12,620 nt of DNA from the NCBI GenBank assembly GCA_014377905.1, contig JACMOQ010000504.1, positions 1-12,620 on the forward strand, read 5' to 3'. Of this stretch, positions 6,569 through 12,620 are shown piece after piece. The translations under genes were made by a program, and so were the position numbers. Every line of letters starts with the position of its first letter. The first letter of the stretch is position 1. The notes beneath the pieces are model-generated. The model saw only the letters and a program-made list of their open reading frames with translations. It was not told where the DNA came from and searched no databases. This stretch comes from Acetobacteraceae bacterium (GTDB taxonomy: Bacteria; Pseudomonadota; Alphaproteobacteria; Acetobacterales; Acetobacteraceae).

Positions 6569-7264
6569 CTAAACCTCGAGCCATTCCTTGCGGATCGCGT
6601 CATTGGCCATCAACCCGCCAGGCGTGCCTTCAAACACAATCCGCCCATGCCCCATCACGTAAAGCCGTTTTGAGATTTTCAATGCGATGGTGAGCTTCTG
6701 TTCCACCAGTAAAATCGACACCCCACGGCTGGCGATTTCGTCGAGCAGCGTGCCTACCTGCTCGACCAGCTTTGGCGCCAACCCCTCGGTGGGTTCGTCG
6801 ATGATCACCAGATCCGGATCGCCCATCAAGGCCCGGCACATGGTCAGCATCTGCTGTTCGCCACCCGACAGCACGCCGGCTGGGTTGTCCTGGCGTTCTC
6901 CCAGATTGGGGAATAATTTATAGACGTCCTCGAAATTCCAGCGTCCGAATACGCCAGCACGCTTGAGCCCGAGTTCGAGGTTCTGCCGCACCGTCAGGCC
7001 CGGGAAAACCTGCCGATCTTCCGGAACGTAACCGATGCCGGCATGGGCAATCTGGTCCGGCCGCAATCCGGCGATGGAGCTGTTTTTGAAGCTCACCTTC
7101 CCGACCGGGGCGACCAACCCCATGATCGCCTTGCAAGTGGTTGACCGGCCAACCCCGTTGCGGCCAAGCAGGCTGACGATCTCGCCTTCCCCGATGCTGA
7201 TATCGACGCCCTGGAGGATGTGGCTTTTACCGTAATAGGCGTGCAGGTCTTGAACTTCGAGCAT
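6569..7264 (-). CDS. livF: LIV-type ABC transporter ATP-binding protein LivF
   Basis: This 231-residue cytoplasmic ATPase of the branched-chain amino acid (HAAT) ABC family is the second of two nucleotide-binding subunits driving uptake through LivHM. Seen in order: A-loop Tyr in LHAYYGK, Walker A GRNGVGRST (34-42), VPEDRQVF near the Q-loop (80-87), signature LSGGEQQ (132-138), Walker B LVIIDEP with Asp156 and Glu157, and LVEQ at 186-189, where LivF proteins carry Gln instead of the switch His. The oddity is Arg40 (CGG at 7147-7145) in place of the invariant Walker A lysine. The length and all other motifs are normal, so it is not a pseudogene. The ATG at 7264 shares one base with the livG stop (TGATG), so the two are coupled. 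Substrate could be branched-chain amino acids, other amino acids or aromatic acids. Confidence 0.95.
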   Translation of the reverse strand: MLEVQDLHAYYGKSHILQGVDISIGEGEIVSLLGRNGVGRSTTCKAIMGLVAPVGKVSFKNSSIAGLRPDQIAHAGIGYVPEDRQVFPGLTVRQNLELGLKRAGVFGRWNFEDVYKLFPNLGERQDNPAGVLSGGEQQMLTMCRALMGDPDLVIIDEPTEGLAPKLVEQVGTLLDEIASRGVSILLVEQKLTIALKISKRLYVMGHGRIVFEGTPGGLMANDAIRKEWLEV

Positions 7265-8010
7265 CAGTGTTGATCCGTCCCGAGATAGGCTTCGCGCACC
7301 GCGGCGTTGCCGCGGATGGCGGCGGGGGCGTCAGACGCAATAACCTCGCCATAGACCAGCACCGTCACCCGGTCGGCGAGGCCGAAAACCACGCCCATAT
7401 CGTGTTCGACCATCAGCAGGGTTTTGCCTTCTGATACCTTGCGGATCAGATCGACGGCATAGTCGGTCTCGCTATGGCTCATCCCAGCGGTCGGTTCATC
7501 AAGCAGGATGATGTCGGCACCACCGGCGATGGTGATGCCGATTTCGAGCGCGCGCTGTTCGGCATAGGATAGCAGGCCGGCGAGCAAATTGCGTCGCGCG
7601 GTGAGGTTGAGCTTTTCGAGCAAAGCCTCGGCAGCCTCAGTCAGCCCTTTCTGGCGGCCGAGCAGGTGCCAGAACGAATAGCGATAGCCCTGCGACCACA
7701 GCAGTCCGCACCGGATGTTTTCAAACACGGACATGCGCGGGAAGATCGAGGTGATCTGGAAGCTGCGCGACAGGCCGAGCCGGTTGATTTCCTGCGGCGC
7801 AAGATCTGCTGTCGATTGACCGTTGACCGTGATGCTGCCGCCCGAGATCGGAAAGCGGCCCGAGATCAGGTTGAACAATGTGGTTTTCCCGGCCCCGTTC
7901 GGGCCGATGATAGCGTGGCGCTCACCTTTGGGGATGTTCAGCGTCACGCCGCGAATAATCTCGGTGCGACCGAAGCTTTTCCGTACATCATTCAGCGCAA
8001 TTGCGGTCAT
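7264..8010 (-). CDS. livG: LIV-type ABC transporter ATP-binding protein LivG
   Basis: This 248-residue cytoplasmic ATPase is the partner of LivF. Walker A is GPNGAGKTT at 36-44 with the normal Lys42. The Q-loop is Gln85 in SRSFQIT, the signature is LSYAEQ (147-152, a LivG-style variant of LSGGQ), Walker B is ILLDEPTAGMS with Asp171 and Glu172, and the switch is His203 in VEHDM. It therefore has the complete catalytic set that LivF lacks. The frame runs upstream to 8130 inside livM, but the true start is the ATG at 8010. That ATG overlaps the livM stop by ATGA and has AGGGGG 8 bases before it, and homology to LivG begins there (MTAIALNDVRKSFG). Confidence 0.96.
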   Translation of the reverse strand: MTAIALNDVRKSFGRTEIIRGVTLNIPKGERHAIIGPNGAGKTTLFNLISGRFPISGGSITVNGQSTADLAPQEINRLGLSRSFQITSIFPRMSVFENIRCGLLWSQGYRYSFWHLLGRQKGLTEAAEALLEKLNLTARRNLLAGLLSYAEQRALEIGITIAGGADIILLDEPTAGMSHSETDYAVDLIRKVSEGKTLLMVEHDMGVVFGLADRVTVLVYGEVIASDAPAAIRGNAAVREAYLGTDQH

Positions 8011-9284
8011 ACCACGACCCCCTGGCGCTTGGCGTCTTCGATCAGGGCATCCCAACGCAGGCGAAAGCGGCGGGCTTCGATCCGCAGCCAAAACGCGCCG
8101 CCGATCAGGCCAAGCAGGCCGATACCCCAAATGACCGGCGACCCGGTATCGATCAACGTTCCCGCGATGGCGAATTTCTTGCCCTGGGCGGCGCCGATGG
8201 TAATATTCGATGCCAGTTCAACCATCAGCACAAAGCCAAGCATCACGCTTAACGCTGCCGGGAACGCCCGCAGATAGGGAACCACAAGTTCGCCCAGCCG
8301 ACCGATGCGACGAATGGGCGTGTGCATTCCGATCAACCCGATCAACCCGACCGGGGCGAACATTACCATCACGATGAACAGCACGCCGACATAAAGCAGC
8401 CAGGCACTGGAAATCAGGCTTACGCCGCTTTGCAGCAGCACCACGACAATGGTGCCCAGGATCGGGCCGAAGAATCCACCGGCGCCACCAATATAGGCCG
8501 CCAGCAGCGCATTGGCGGATTTGGCCGCACCGAGCGTATCGAAGGTCACAATTTCGTAAATCATCACGTACAGCCCGCCGGCGATGCCGGCGAAAAACCC
8601 AGACAGGGTGAATTGCAGCAACCGGACAATACGCGGGTCGTAACCAACGAACTGGGCGCGCTCGAAATTATCCCGCGTGGCATTGGCGATGCGGCCAAGC
8701 GGGGTTTCGGTTTGCAGTTTCATCAAGGACGCAGCAATGAAAGCCCAAATCAGCACCAGGCAATAGACCTGCCAGGGGGTGGCGTAACTGATGCCGAACA
8801 GGGAGGTGCCCATGACCCGATCGATGCTGATGCCACCTTCGCCGCCGAAAAACGCCATGAACATCAGCGCGGCGGCGGAAACCAGCTCACCCAGCCCCAT
8901 GGTGATCATCGCGAATGCCGTGGCGCGCTGCTTGGTGGCAAGCCAGCCCAGCAGGTAGCCAAACACCAAACCACCCAACCCGCCGACCAACGGCACCAGT
9001 TCGATTGGCATCCAGAAGGTCCCCGCCTTCACCGCATTGATCGCATGCGCGGTGCAATAGGAGCCAAGGCCGAAAAGGACCGCGTGGCCAAAGGACAGCA
9101 GCCCGGCCTGGCCCATCAGCATGTTGAACGACAGGGCAAAGATCGCCATCACCCCGATTTCGCTCAACAGCGTGAGCGCAAATCCGGAATGGCGACCCTT
9201 GGTCCAATCATAAAACAGGAACGGGACGGCGAGCAGAATGATTGCGGCAAGCAGCCACAGCCAGTTACGGCGAACAAAGCTCAT
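8007..9284 (-). CDS. livM: LIV-type ABC transporter permease LivM with C-terminal extension
   Basis: This 425-residue inner-membrane permease pairs with LivH to form the translocation path. The family core is seen from LSFNMLMGQAGLLSFGHA (51-68) through the cytoplasmic coupling loop GRIANATRDNFERAQFVGYD (197-216), LLAAYIGGAGGFFGPILG (260-277), to MFAPVGLIGLIG at 308-319, where ordinary LivM proteins (about 300-360 residues) end or nearly end. A further 105 residues follow, with two more hydrophobic segments at about 341-358 and 383-400 and a basic, soluble tail (RIEARRFRLRWDALIEDAKR). This is either a subfamily feature or a lineage-specific addition. The ATG at 9284 overlaps the livH stop by ATGA, and the stop overlaps livG in the same way. 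Confidence 0.95.
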   Translation of the reverse strand: MSFVRRNWLWLLAAIILLAVPFLFYDWTKGRHSGFALTLLSEIGVMAIFALSFNMLMGQAGLLSFGHAVLFGLGSYCTAHAINAVKAGTFWMPIELVPLVGGLGGLVFGYLLGWLATKQRATAFAMITMGLGELVSAAALMFMAFFGGEGGISIDRVMGTSLFGISYATPWQVYCLVLIWAFIAASLMKLQTETPLGRIANATRDNFERAQFVGYDPRIVRLLQFTLSGFFAGIAGGLYVMIYEIVTFDTLGAAKSANALLAAYIGGAGGFFGPILGTIVVVLLQSGVSLISSAWLLYVGVLFIVMVMFAPVGLIGLIGMHTPIRRIGRLGELVVPYLRAFPAALSVMLGFVLMVELASNITIGAAQGKKFAIAGTLIDTGSPVIWGIGLLGLIGGAFWLRIEARRFRLRWDALIEDAKRQGVVV

Positions 9285-10228
9285 GTATCACGCGTTCCCA
9301 TCAGGCCACGGGGTCGGAAGACAAGGATCAGCACCATCATCAGGAAGGGCAGCAAGGCCCCGATGCGGGGTAGGGTGACAGTCAGCACTTCGGCGAGCGG
9401 GGTTTGCGACGTGACGATGAAGCCGAATTTGGCCAGCAGATCGGCGAGCGACACATCGAACACCACCGCGAAGGTTTGAATGAGCCCCATCAGAATTGAT
9501 GCGATGAAACAGCCGGTCAACGACCCAAGGCCGCCGAACACCACCACGACGAACACGATCGGACCCATGGTAAAGGCCATCGCGGGTTCAGTGACCTGAT
9601 AATTGCCGCCGATAACCCCCGCGAGGCCCGCAAGCGCGGTGCCTGCCGCAAAAACCAGGGTGAAGATGCGCGGCACGTTATGGCCAAGCGCGCCAACCAT
9701 TTCCGGATGAGTGAGGGCTGCCTGGATAACCAGGCCAATCCTGGTGCGGGTCAGGCCCAACCAGATTGAGCCGAACATCATCCCCGAAATCAGCAGCATA
9801 AAGGCGCGGTAAGCGGGGAAGTTGGTGCCGTAGATCGAGAATAACGGGAAATCGAGCAACGCCGGCACCCGGTAGGGCACAGGCAGCAGGCCCCAGCCCA
9901 TTTGCACACCTTTTTCGATGATAAGCGCGAGGCCGAAGGTAAACAGCAATTCCGCGATATGGCCGTTACGATGCACGCGTCGCAGGCCCCACATCTCAAT
10001 CGCCGCGCCAACCAAACCACATAGAATTGGGGCAATGATCAGCGCCGGCCAGAAGCCGACATACAGGCTGATCGTATAGGCAAAATAGGCGCCCAGCATG
10101 TACGCGCTGGCATGGGCGAAATTAAGCACCCCCATCATGCTGAGGATAAGGGTCAACCCGCTTGCCAGCATGAAGAGCAACATGCCGTAAACGAGCCCGT
10201 TGAGGAGCGAGACGATGAATACTTCCAT
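9281..10228 (-). CDS. livH: LIV-type ABC transporter permease LivH
   Basis: This 315-residue inner-membrane permease, with eight or more helices, forms the channel with LivM. Diagnostic segments are LLNGLVYGMLLFMLASGLTL near the start, MGVLNFAHASAYMLGAY (conserved in LivH), the coupling loop around QAALTHPEMVGALGHNV, and the last helix LMMVLILVFRPRGLMG. Before that helix lies an insert of about 35 residues (VSLADLLAKFGFIVTSQTPL). The start is the ATG at 10228 with AGGG about 10 bases upstream; the longer frame would begin with TTG at 10261, inside the intergenic hairpin, and is unlikely. It is separated from the binding-protein gene by 54 bases and overlaps livM by 4. Confidence 0.95.
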   Translation of the reverse strand: MEVFIVSLLNGLVYGMLLFMLASGLTLILSMMGVLNFAHASAYMLGAYFAYTISLYVGFWPALIIAPILCGLVGAAIEMWGLRRVHRNGHIAELLFTFGLALIIEKGVQMGWGLLPVPYRVPALLDFPLFSIYGTNFPAYRAFMLLISGMMFGSIWLGLTRTRIGLVIQAALTHPEMVGALGHNVPRIFTLVFAAGTALAGLAGVIGGNYQVTEPAMAFTMGPIVFVVVVFGGLGSLTGCFIASILMGLIQTFAVVFDVSLADLLAKFGFIVTSQTPLAEVLTVTLPRIGALLPFLMMVLILVFRPRGLMGTRDT

Positions 10229-10248
10229 GGAATGAAACCCTGTGAGGT

Positions 10249-10276
10249 GATGCCCGCGCAAAGCTGCGCGGGCATC
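10249..10276 (-). repeat. perfect 12-bp intergenic hairpin between binding-protein and permease genes
   Basis: GATGCCCGCGCA and its exact complement TGCGCGGGCATC flank the 4-base loop AAGC (plus strand). On the transcript it begins 6 bases after the binding-protein stop and ends about 20 bases before the livH start. No T-run follows, so readthrough is expected. A stable hairpin here can hold back 3' exonucleases and keep the upstream message at higher level than the permease part, as is known for malE-malF and other binding-protein operons. The structure is seen; the role is inferred. Confidence 0.75.
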
Positions 10277-10282
10277 GATCCA

Positions 10283-11527
10283 TCAGGCGCTGGGGCGCTT
10301 CATTTTGCAGGTGCTGGGCTGATTGACGTCCTTGGACTGGATCGTTGCCGTGGTTGCCCACCCCAGACCCGTGCCTTCGGCGTCGTATTTCACACCTTTC
10401 TTGAACAGGCCGACATAATAGGCACTGATGATCTGGTGATCGTCCTTGCGCATTGTGCTGTCGTAGCCAAGGAAATCCTTCTGCGACAGACCTTCCATTG
10501 CAAAGGCGATCTTGGTCGGATCAACCGAGCCGGCCTTGTTTATTGCCGATTGCAGATATTCGAAGATGGTGCGGAACGTGGCGGCGGCGAAATCGAACTT
10601 GTGCAGCTGGCGGAAACCGTTGGTGAAGGCTTCGGCTTCCTTGTTGCCGATTTCGGGGGCGATGTTTTCGCCGAACGACATCACCGACAAGACTTTGCCC
10701 TCGCCACCGGCGCCAATCGCGGTCGCACCGCCGGCAAGGTGGGCATAGAAGGTGAAGTAGCGCAGATCGGCGCCAGCATCGATGCCCGCCTTGATGAGCA
10801 GGTTCATGTCCGGACCCCAATTTCCGGTCACCAGCGCCTGCGCACCCGAGGCCTTGATCTTGGTAATGTACGGCGAGAAGTCTTTGATTTTACCAAGCGG
10901 GATCAGTTCATCGCCAACCACGGTAACATCCGGCCGGTTCTTGGCCAGGAAGGCTTTTACGTCACGCTGCACCGACTGACCGAACAGGTAGTCCTGGTTG
11001 ATCATATAAACCTTGGTGACATCTTTCGGGATCGCGCGTGACATCACTTCGGCCTTCATGCCGACATGAAGGTCAAAGCGGAAATGCCAGAAGCTGCATT
11101 GCTCATTCGTCAACTCGGTGGCGACTGCACCGCAGTTGAGATAGATGATGCGATTGTCTGGATTGCGATCGTTATGCTTGTTGATCGCTTCGATCAAGGC
11201 GGCGGCGATGTTTGATCCGCTGCACTGCATGATGAAGGGCATGTTCTGATCGGTGGCGCTTTTCAGCGCGATCAGCGCATCGGCCGGGTTCGATTTATTG
11301 TCAAACGGCACCAGCTCGAACTTTTTGCCGAGCGCGCCACCTTTGGCGTTCATGTGATCGATGATGTAGTTCATCTGCTTAAGGTTGGCATCGCCAACCT
11401 GGGCGAACGGGCCGGACAGCGGGTCGGTGTAGGCAATCTTGATGGTCTGCTGGGCTTGGGCGGTGACGGTCACCCCAAGTGCAAGAAGCACCCCCATAAA
11501 CATACGCAACCCAAAATTCTGCCGCAT
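10283..11527 (-). CDS. periplasmic substrate-binding protein of the LIV-type ABC transporter
   Basis: This is a 414-residue secreted binding protein of the Peripla_BP_6 (Leu/Ile/Val-binding) family. Residues 1-25 form a Sec signal peptide with a short basic start, hydrophobic core MFMGVLLALGVTVT and cleavage site AQA|QQ, so the mature protein is periplasmic. The mature N-terminus TIKIAYTDPLSGPFAQVGD is the typical first strand and ligand loop of the family. Cys residues in MQCSGSN, YLNCGA and NEQCSFW could form a disulfide. The ligand cannot be read off: branched-chain amino acids, other amino acids, or aromatic/short organic acids are possible. I chose the ATG at 11527 because the signal peptide starts there and GGGA lies 5 bases before it; the frame extends to 11587 without signal-peptide sense. 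It is the first gene of the livHMGF operon. Confidence 0.94.
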   Translation of the reverse strand: MRQNFGLRMFMGVLLALGVTVTAQAQQTIKIAYTDPLSGPFAQVGDANLKQMNYIIDHMNAKGGALGKKFELVPFDNKSNPADALIALKSATDQNMPFIMQCSGSNIAAALIEAINKHNDRNPDNRIIYLNCGAVATELTNEQCSFWHFRFDLHVGMKAEVMSRAIPKDVTKVYMINQDYLFGQSVQRDVKAFLAKNRPDVTVVGDELIPLGKIKDFSPYITKIKASGAQALVTGNWGPDMNLLIKAGIDAGADLRYFTFYAHLAGGATAIGAGGEGKVLSVMSFGENIAPEIGNKEAEAFTNGFRQLHKFDFAAATFRTIFEYLQSAINKAGSVDPTKIAFAMEGLSQKDFLGYDSTMRKDDHQIISAYYVGLFKKGVKYDAEGTGLGWATTATIQSKDVNQPSTCKMKRPSA

Positions 11528-11597
11528 GGTCCCGTTCCCCCCGTTTTGCTGATCGCTCGGTAGGTTCCGGCGACACTCGTCCAACACATATCAGACC

Positions 11598-11613
11598 TGC
11601 ACACCGCTTGCCA
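11598..11613 (-). promoter_or_regulatory. candidate sigma54 promoter of the liv operon
   Basis: The minus strand reads TGGCAAGCGGTGTGCA. It keeps the GG and GC doublets at the 12-base distance of sigma54 promoters and differs from the TGGCACG-N4-TTGC consensus at two positions. It lies about 70 bases before the binding-protein ATG and 12 bases after the MFS stop. Nitrogen-controlled amino acid uptake would make this sensible, but a single match of this kind can arise by chance, and no clear sigma70 promoter competes. Confidence 0.28.
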
Positions 11614-11624
11614 GCGGCAATATT

Positions 11625-12620
11625 TCAAGCGATTGCGGGCGCAAGCAGTGCCGGCGGTTGCGGCGGCCGGAATGTCCACGCCATCGCCAGCGCGCCCACA
11701 CCGATGGCGGCCGAGCCGACAAACATCCAGCCATAGCTGCCGCTTTGGTCATACAGCATCCCGCCCGCCCACGGCCCGATCGCCATGCCGACGGTGGATG
11801 CCATGGCAACGGCGCCGAACACGCTGCCCATGATCGCGGGGCCAAAATAATCCCGCACCACGATCGCGTAAAGCGGCATCACGCCGCCATATGACAAGCC
11901 GAAAATCATTGCGAGTGCATAAAAGCTCGCCGGTTCACGGGTGAACAAATAAAGCAGAACTGCGACGGCTTGCAGCGCGAGGCCGTAAATCAGGATCGTT
12001 TTTGCACCGATCCGATCAGCGGCCAGACCGCACAGCACCCGCCCACTGAGCGATGCGAGCCCGGCCGCACTAAACACCGTGGCTGCGGTAATTGCCGAAA
12101 TGCCGCAATCGACCGCGTAGCTCACCATGTGGAAAATCGGCCCGGAATGGGCGGCGCAACAGGCGAAATGGGTGAAAGTGATGGCGGCGAATTGCGGGGT
12201 GCGCATGGCCTGGCCGACAGTGAAGGCAGGGGGCGCGCCAGGTTTGGGTGTCGCGACCGGTTCCGCTGGCGGGCGGCGGATCAGCAGGCCCGCGGGGATG
12301 ATCAGGCCCCAGGCGAGCAGCCCGATCACCAGCATCGCGGTGCGCCAGCCGTAATTGGCGATGATCACCCCGGCGAGTGGGGAAATCACGCTGGACCCGA
12401 GCCCGAGGCCGGCGGCAACGAGCGCGACGGCAAGGCTACGATGTCGGGTGAACCAGCGCGCCGTGACCGCCAACAGCGGCGCATAAAAACTGCCGGCGCC
12501 AAAGCCCACCATTACGCCGAAGGTCAGCAGGAACATGGTCAGACTATGTGACTGGCTTGCCGCGATGCAACCCAACCCTTGCAGCACGCCGCCGGCAAGA
12601 ACCACAATGCGGGTCCCATA
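11625..12620 (-). CDS. major facilitator superfamily transporter, monocarboxylate/oxalate-formate type (N-terminus beyond window)
   Basis: The C-terminal 331 residues of an MFS permease are present. The frame is still open at the right edge, where it reads YGTRIVVLAGGVLQGLG, the loop 2-3 motif A region and helix 3, so roughly the first two helices are missing. The GTG at 12605 is internal, not a start. Later landmarks are FTRHRSLAVALVAAGLGLGS (helix 4-5 region), HMVSYAVDCGISAITAATVF (helix 7), GRVLCGLAADRIGAKTIL (second copy of motif A between helices 8 and 9) and LSYGGVMPLYAIVVRDYFG (helix 10). This pattern resembles the MCT-like and OFA families that move monocarboxylates. It runs into the liv operon with 97 bases between its stop and the binding-protein ATG, so co-expression is possible but not shown. 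Confidence 0.9.
   Translation of the reverse strand, partial: YGTRIVVLAGGVLQGLGCIAASQSHSLTMFLLTFGVMVGFGAGSFYAPLLAVTARWFTRHRSLAVALVAAGLGLGSSVISPLAGVIIANYGWRTAMLVIGLLAWGLIIPAGLLIRRPPAEPVATPKPGAPPAFTVGQAMRTPQFAAITFTHFACCAAHSGPIFHMVSYAVDCGISAITAATVFSAAGLASLSGRVLCGLAADRIGAKTILIYGLALQAVAVLLYLFTREPASFYALAMIFGLSYGGVMPLYAIVVRDYFGPAIMGSVFGAVAMASTVGMAIGPWAGGMLYDQSGSYGWMFVGSAAIGVGALAMAWTFRPPQPPALLAPAIA

Noticed and set aside
6569..7264. livF as a pseudogene because of the Walker A change
   Set aside because: Length, reading frame and every other ATPase motif are intact, so the substitution alone does not indicate decay.
8011..8130. Longer N-terminus of LivG starting at 8130
   Set aside because: The extra 40 residues are Pro/Arg-rich and lie inside livM; homology, the ribosome-binding site and the ATGA overlap all point to the ATG at 8010.
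8322..9479. Plus-strand open frame (385 codons) across livM and livH
   Set aside because: Gln/His/Arg-rich low-complexity translation, no start signal, and fully explained as the antisense shadow of two well-supported permease genes.
10112..11041. Plus-strand open frame (309 codons) across the binding-protein gene
   Set aside because: It is antisense to a gene with a signal peptide and family motifs and crosses the intergenic hairpin; no recognisable domain.
6569..11527. Urea transporter operon (urtABCDE) as an alternative identity
   Set aside because: The gene order is similar, but no urease genes are nearby and the general LIV/HAAT assignment is all the sequence supports.
1..12620. CRISPR array, insertion sequence, phage or toxin-antitoxin module
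   Set aside because: Reading both strands showed no regularly spaced repeats, no transposase or integrase motifs, and no small paired genes of these kinds. A tRNA is present, but I saw no attachment-site duplication or integrase next to it.

Overview
The window is about 62% GC apart from an AT-rich first ~100 bases. It reads as a chromosomal segment of an alphaproteobacterium. The GC level, the style of the transporter and penicillin-binding proteins, and an LIV-type ABC operon with a Walker A lysine-to-arginine LivF would fit the Rhodospirillales/Acetobacteraceae, but I cannot fix the genus from sequence alone.

Layout. Bases 1-283 hold no complete gene: an AT-rich edge carrying a possible gene end, a small inverted repeat, and ordinary GC-rich spacer. 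Then comes a leftward cluster in transcription order: a D-2-hydroxyacid dehydrogenase (2910-1999), tRNA-Leu(TAA) (1983-1900), an EamA/DMT exporter (about 1884-997) and a PPP-family metallophosphatase (1000-284). These genes are so tightly packed that the tRNA sits 15 bases after the dehydrogenase stop, the DMT start lies just behind the tRNA 3' end, and the last two genes overlap by ATGA. A 94-base divergent spacer with competing inverted repeats separates this cluster from a rightward pair: a bifunctional class A penicillin-binding protein (3005-4858) and a second, unrelated DMT transporter (4855-5718) that overlaps it by GTGA.

From 5740 to the right edge everything is on the minus strand. 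A zinc-knuckle protein of unknown function (6438-5740) has its own good sigma70-like promoter. Upstream of it is a complete branched-chain-amino-acid-type (HAAT) ABC transporter operon: periplasmic binding protein (11527-10283), LivH permease (10228-9281), LivM permease with a C-terminal extension (9284-8007), LivG ATPase (8010-7264) and LivF ATPase (7264-6569). The permease and ATPase genes overlap by 1-4 bases, while a perfect 12-bp hairpin separates the binding-protein gene from them. A major facilitator protein (12620-11625), cut by the right edge, lies directly upstream of the operon.

How it works together. The five liv genes form one uptake machine: the secreted binding protein captures substrate, LivHM form the channel and LivFG hydrolyse ATP. 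The MFS neighbour may handle a related organic acid, which is inference from position only. The left half is a set of housekeeping and exporter genes without an obvious shared pathway.

I found no CRISPR array, insertion sequence, phage gene or toxin-antitoxin pair, and no convincing new multi-gene system. The most interesting points are the Walker A substitution in LivF, the mutually exclusive hairpins next to the dehydrogenase ribosome-binding site, the tRNA embedded between protein genes, the LivM extension, the intergenic hairpin in the liv operon and the AT-rich left edge.
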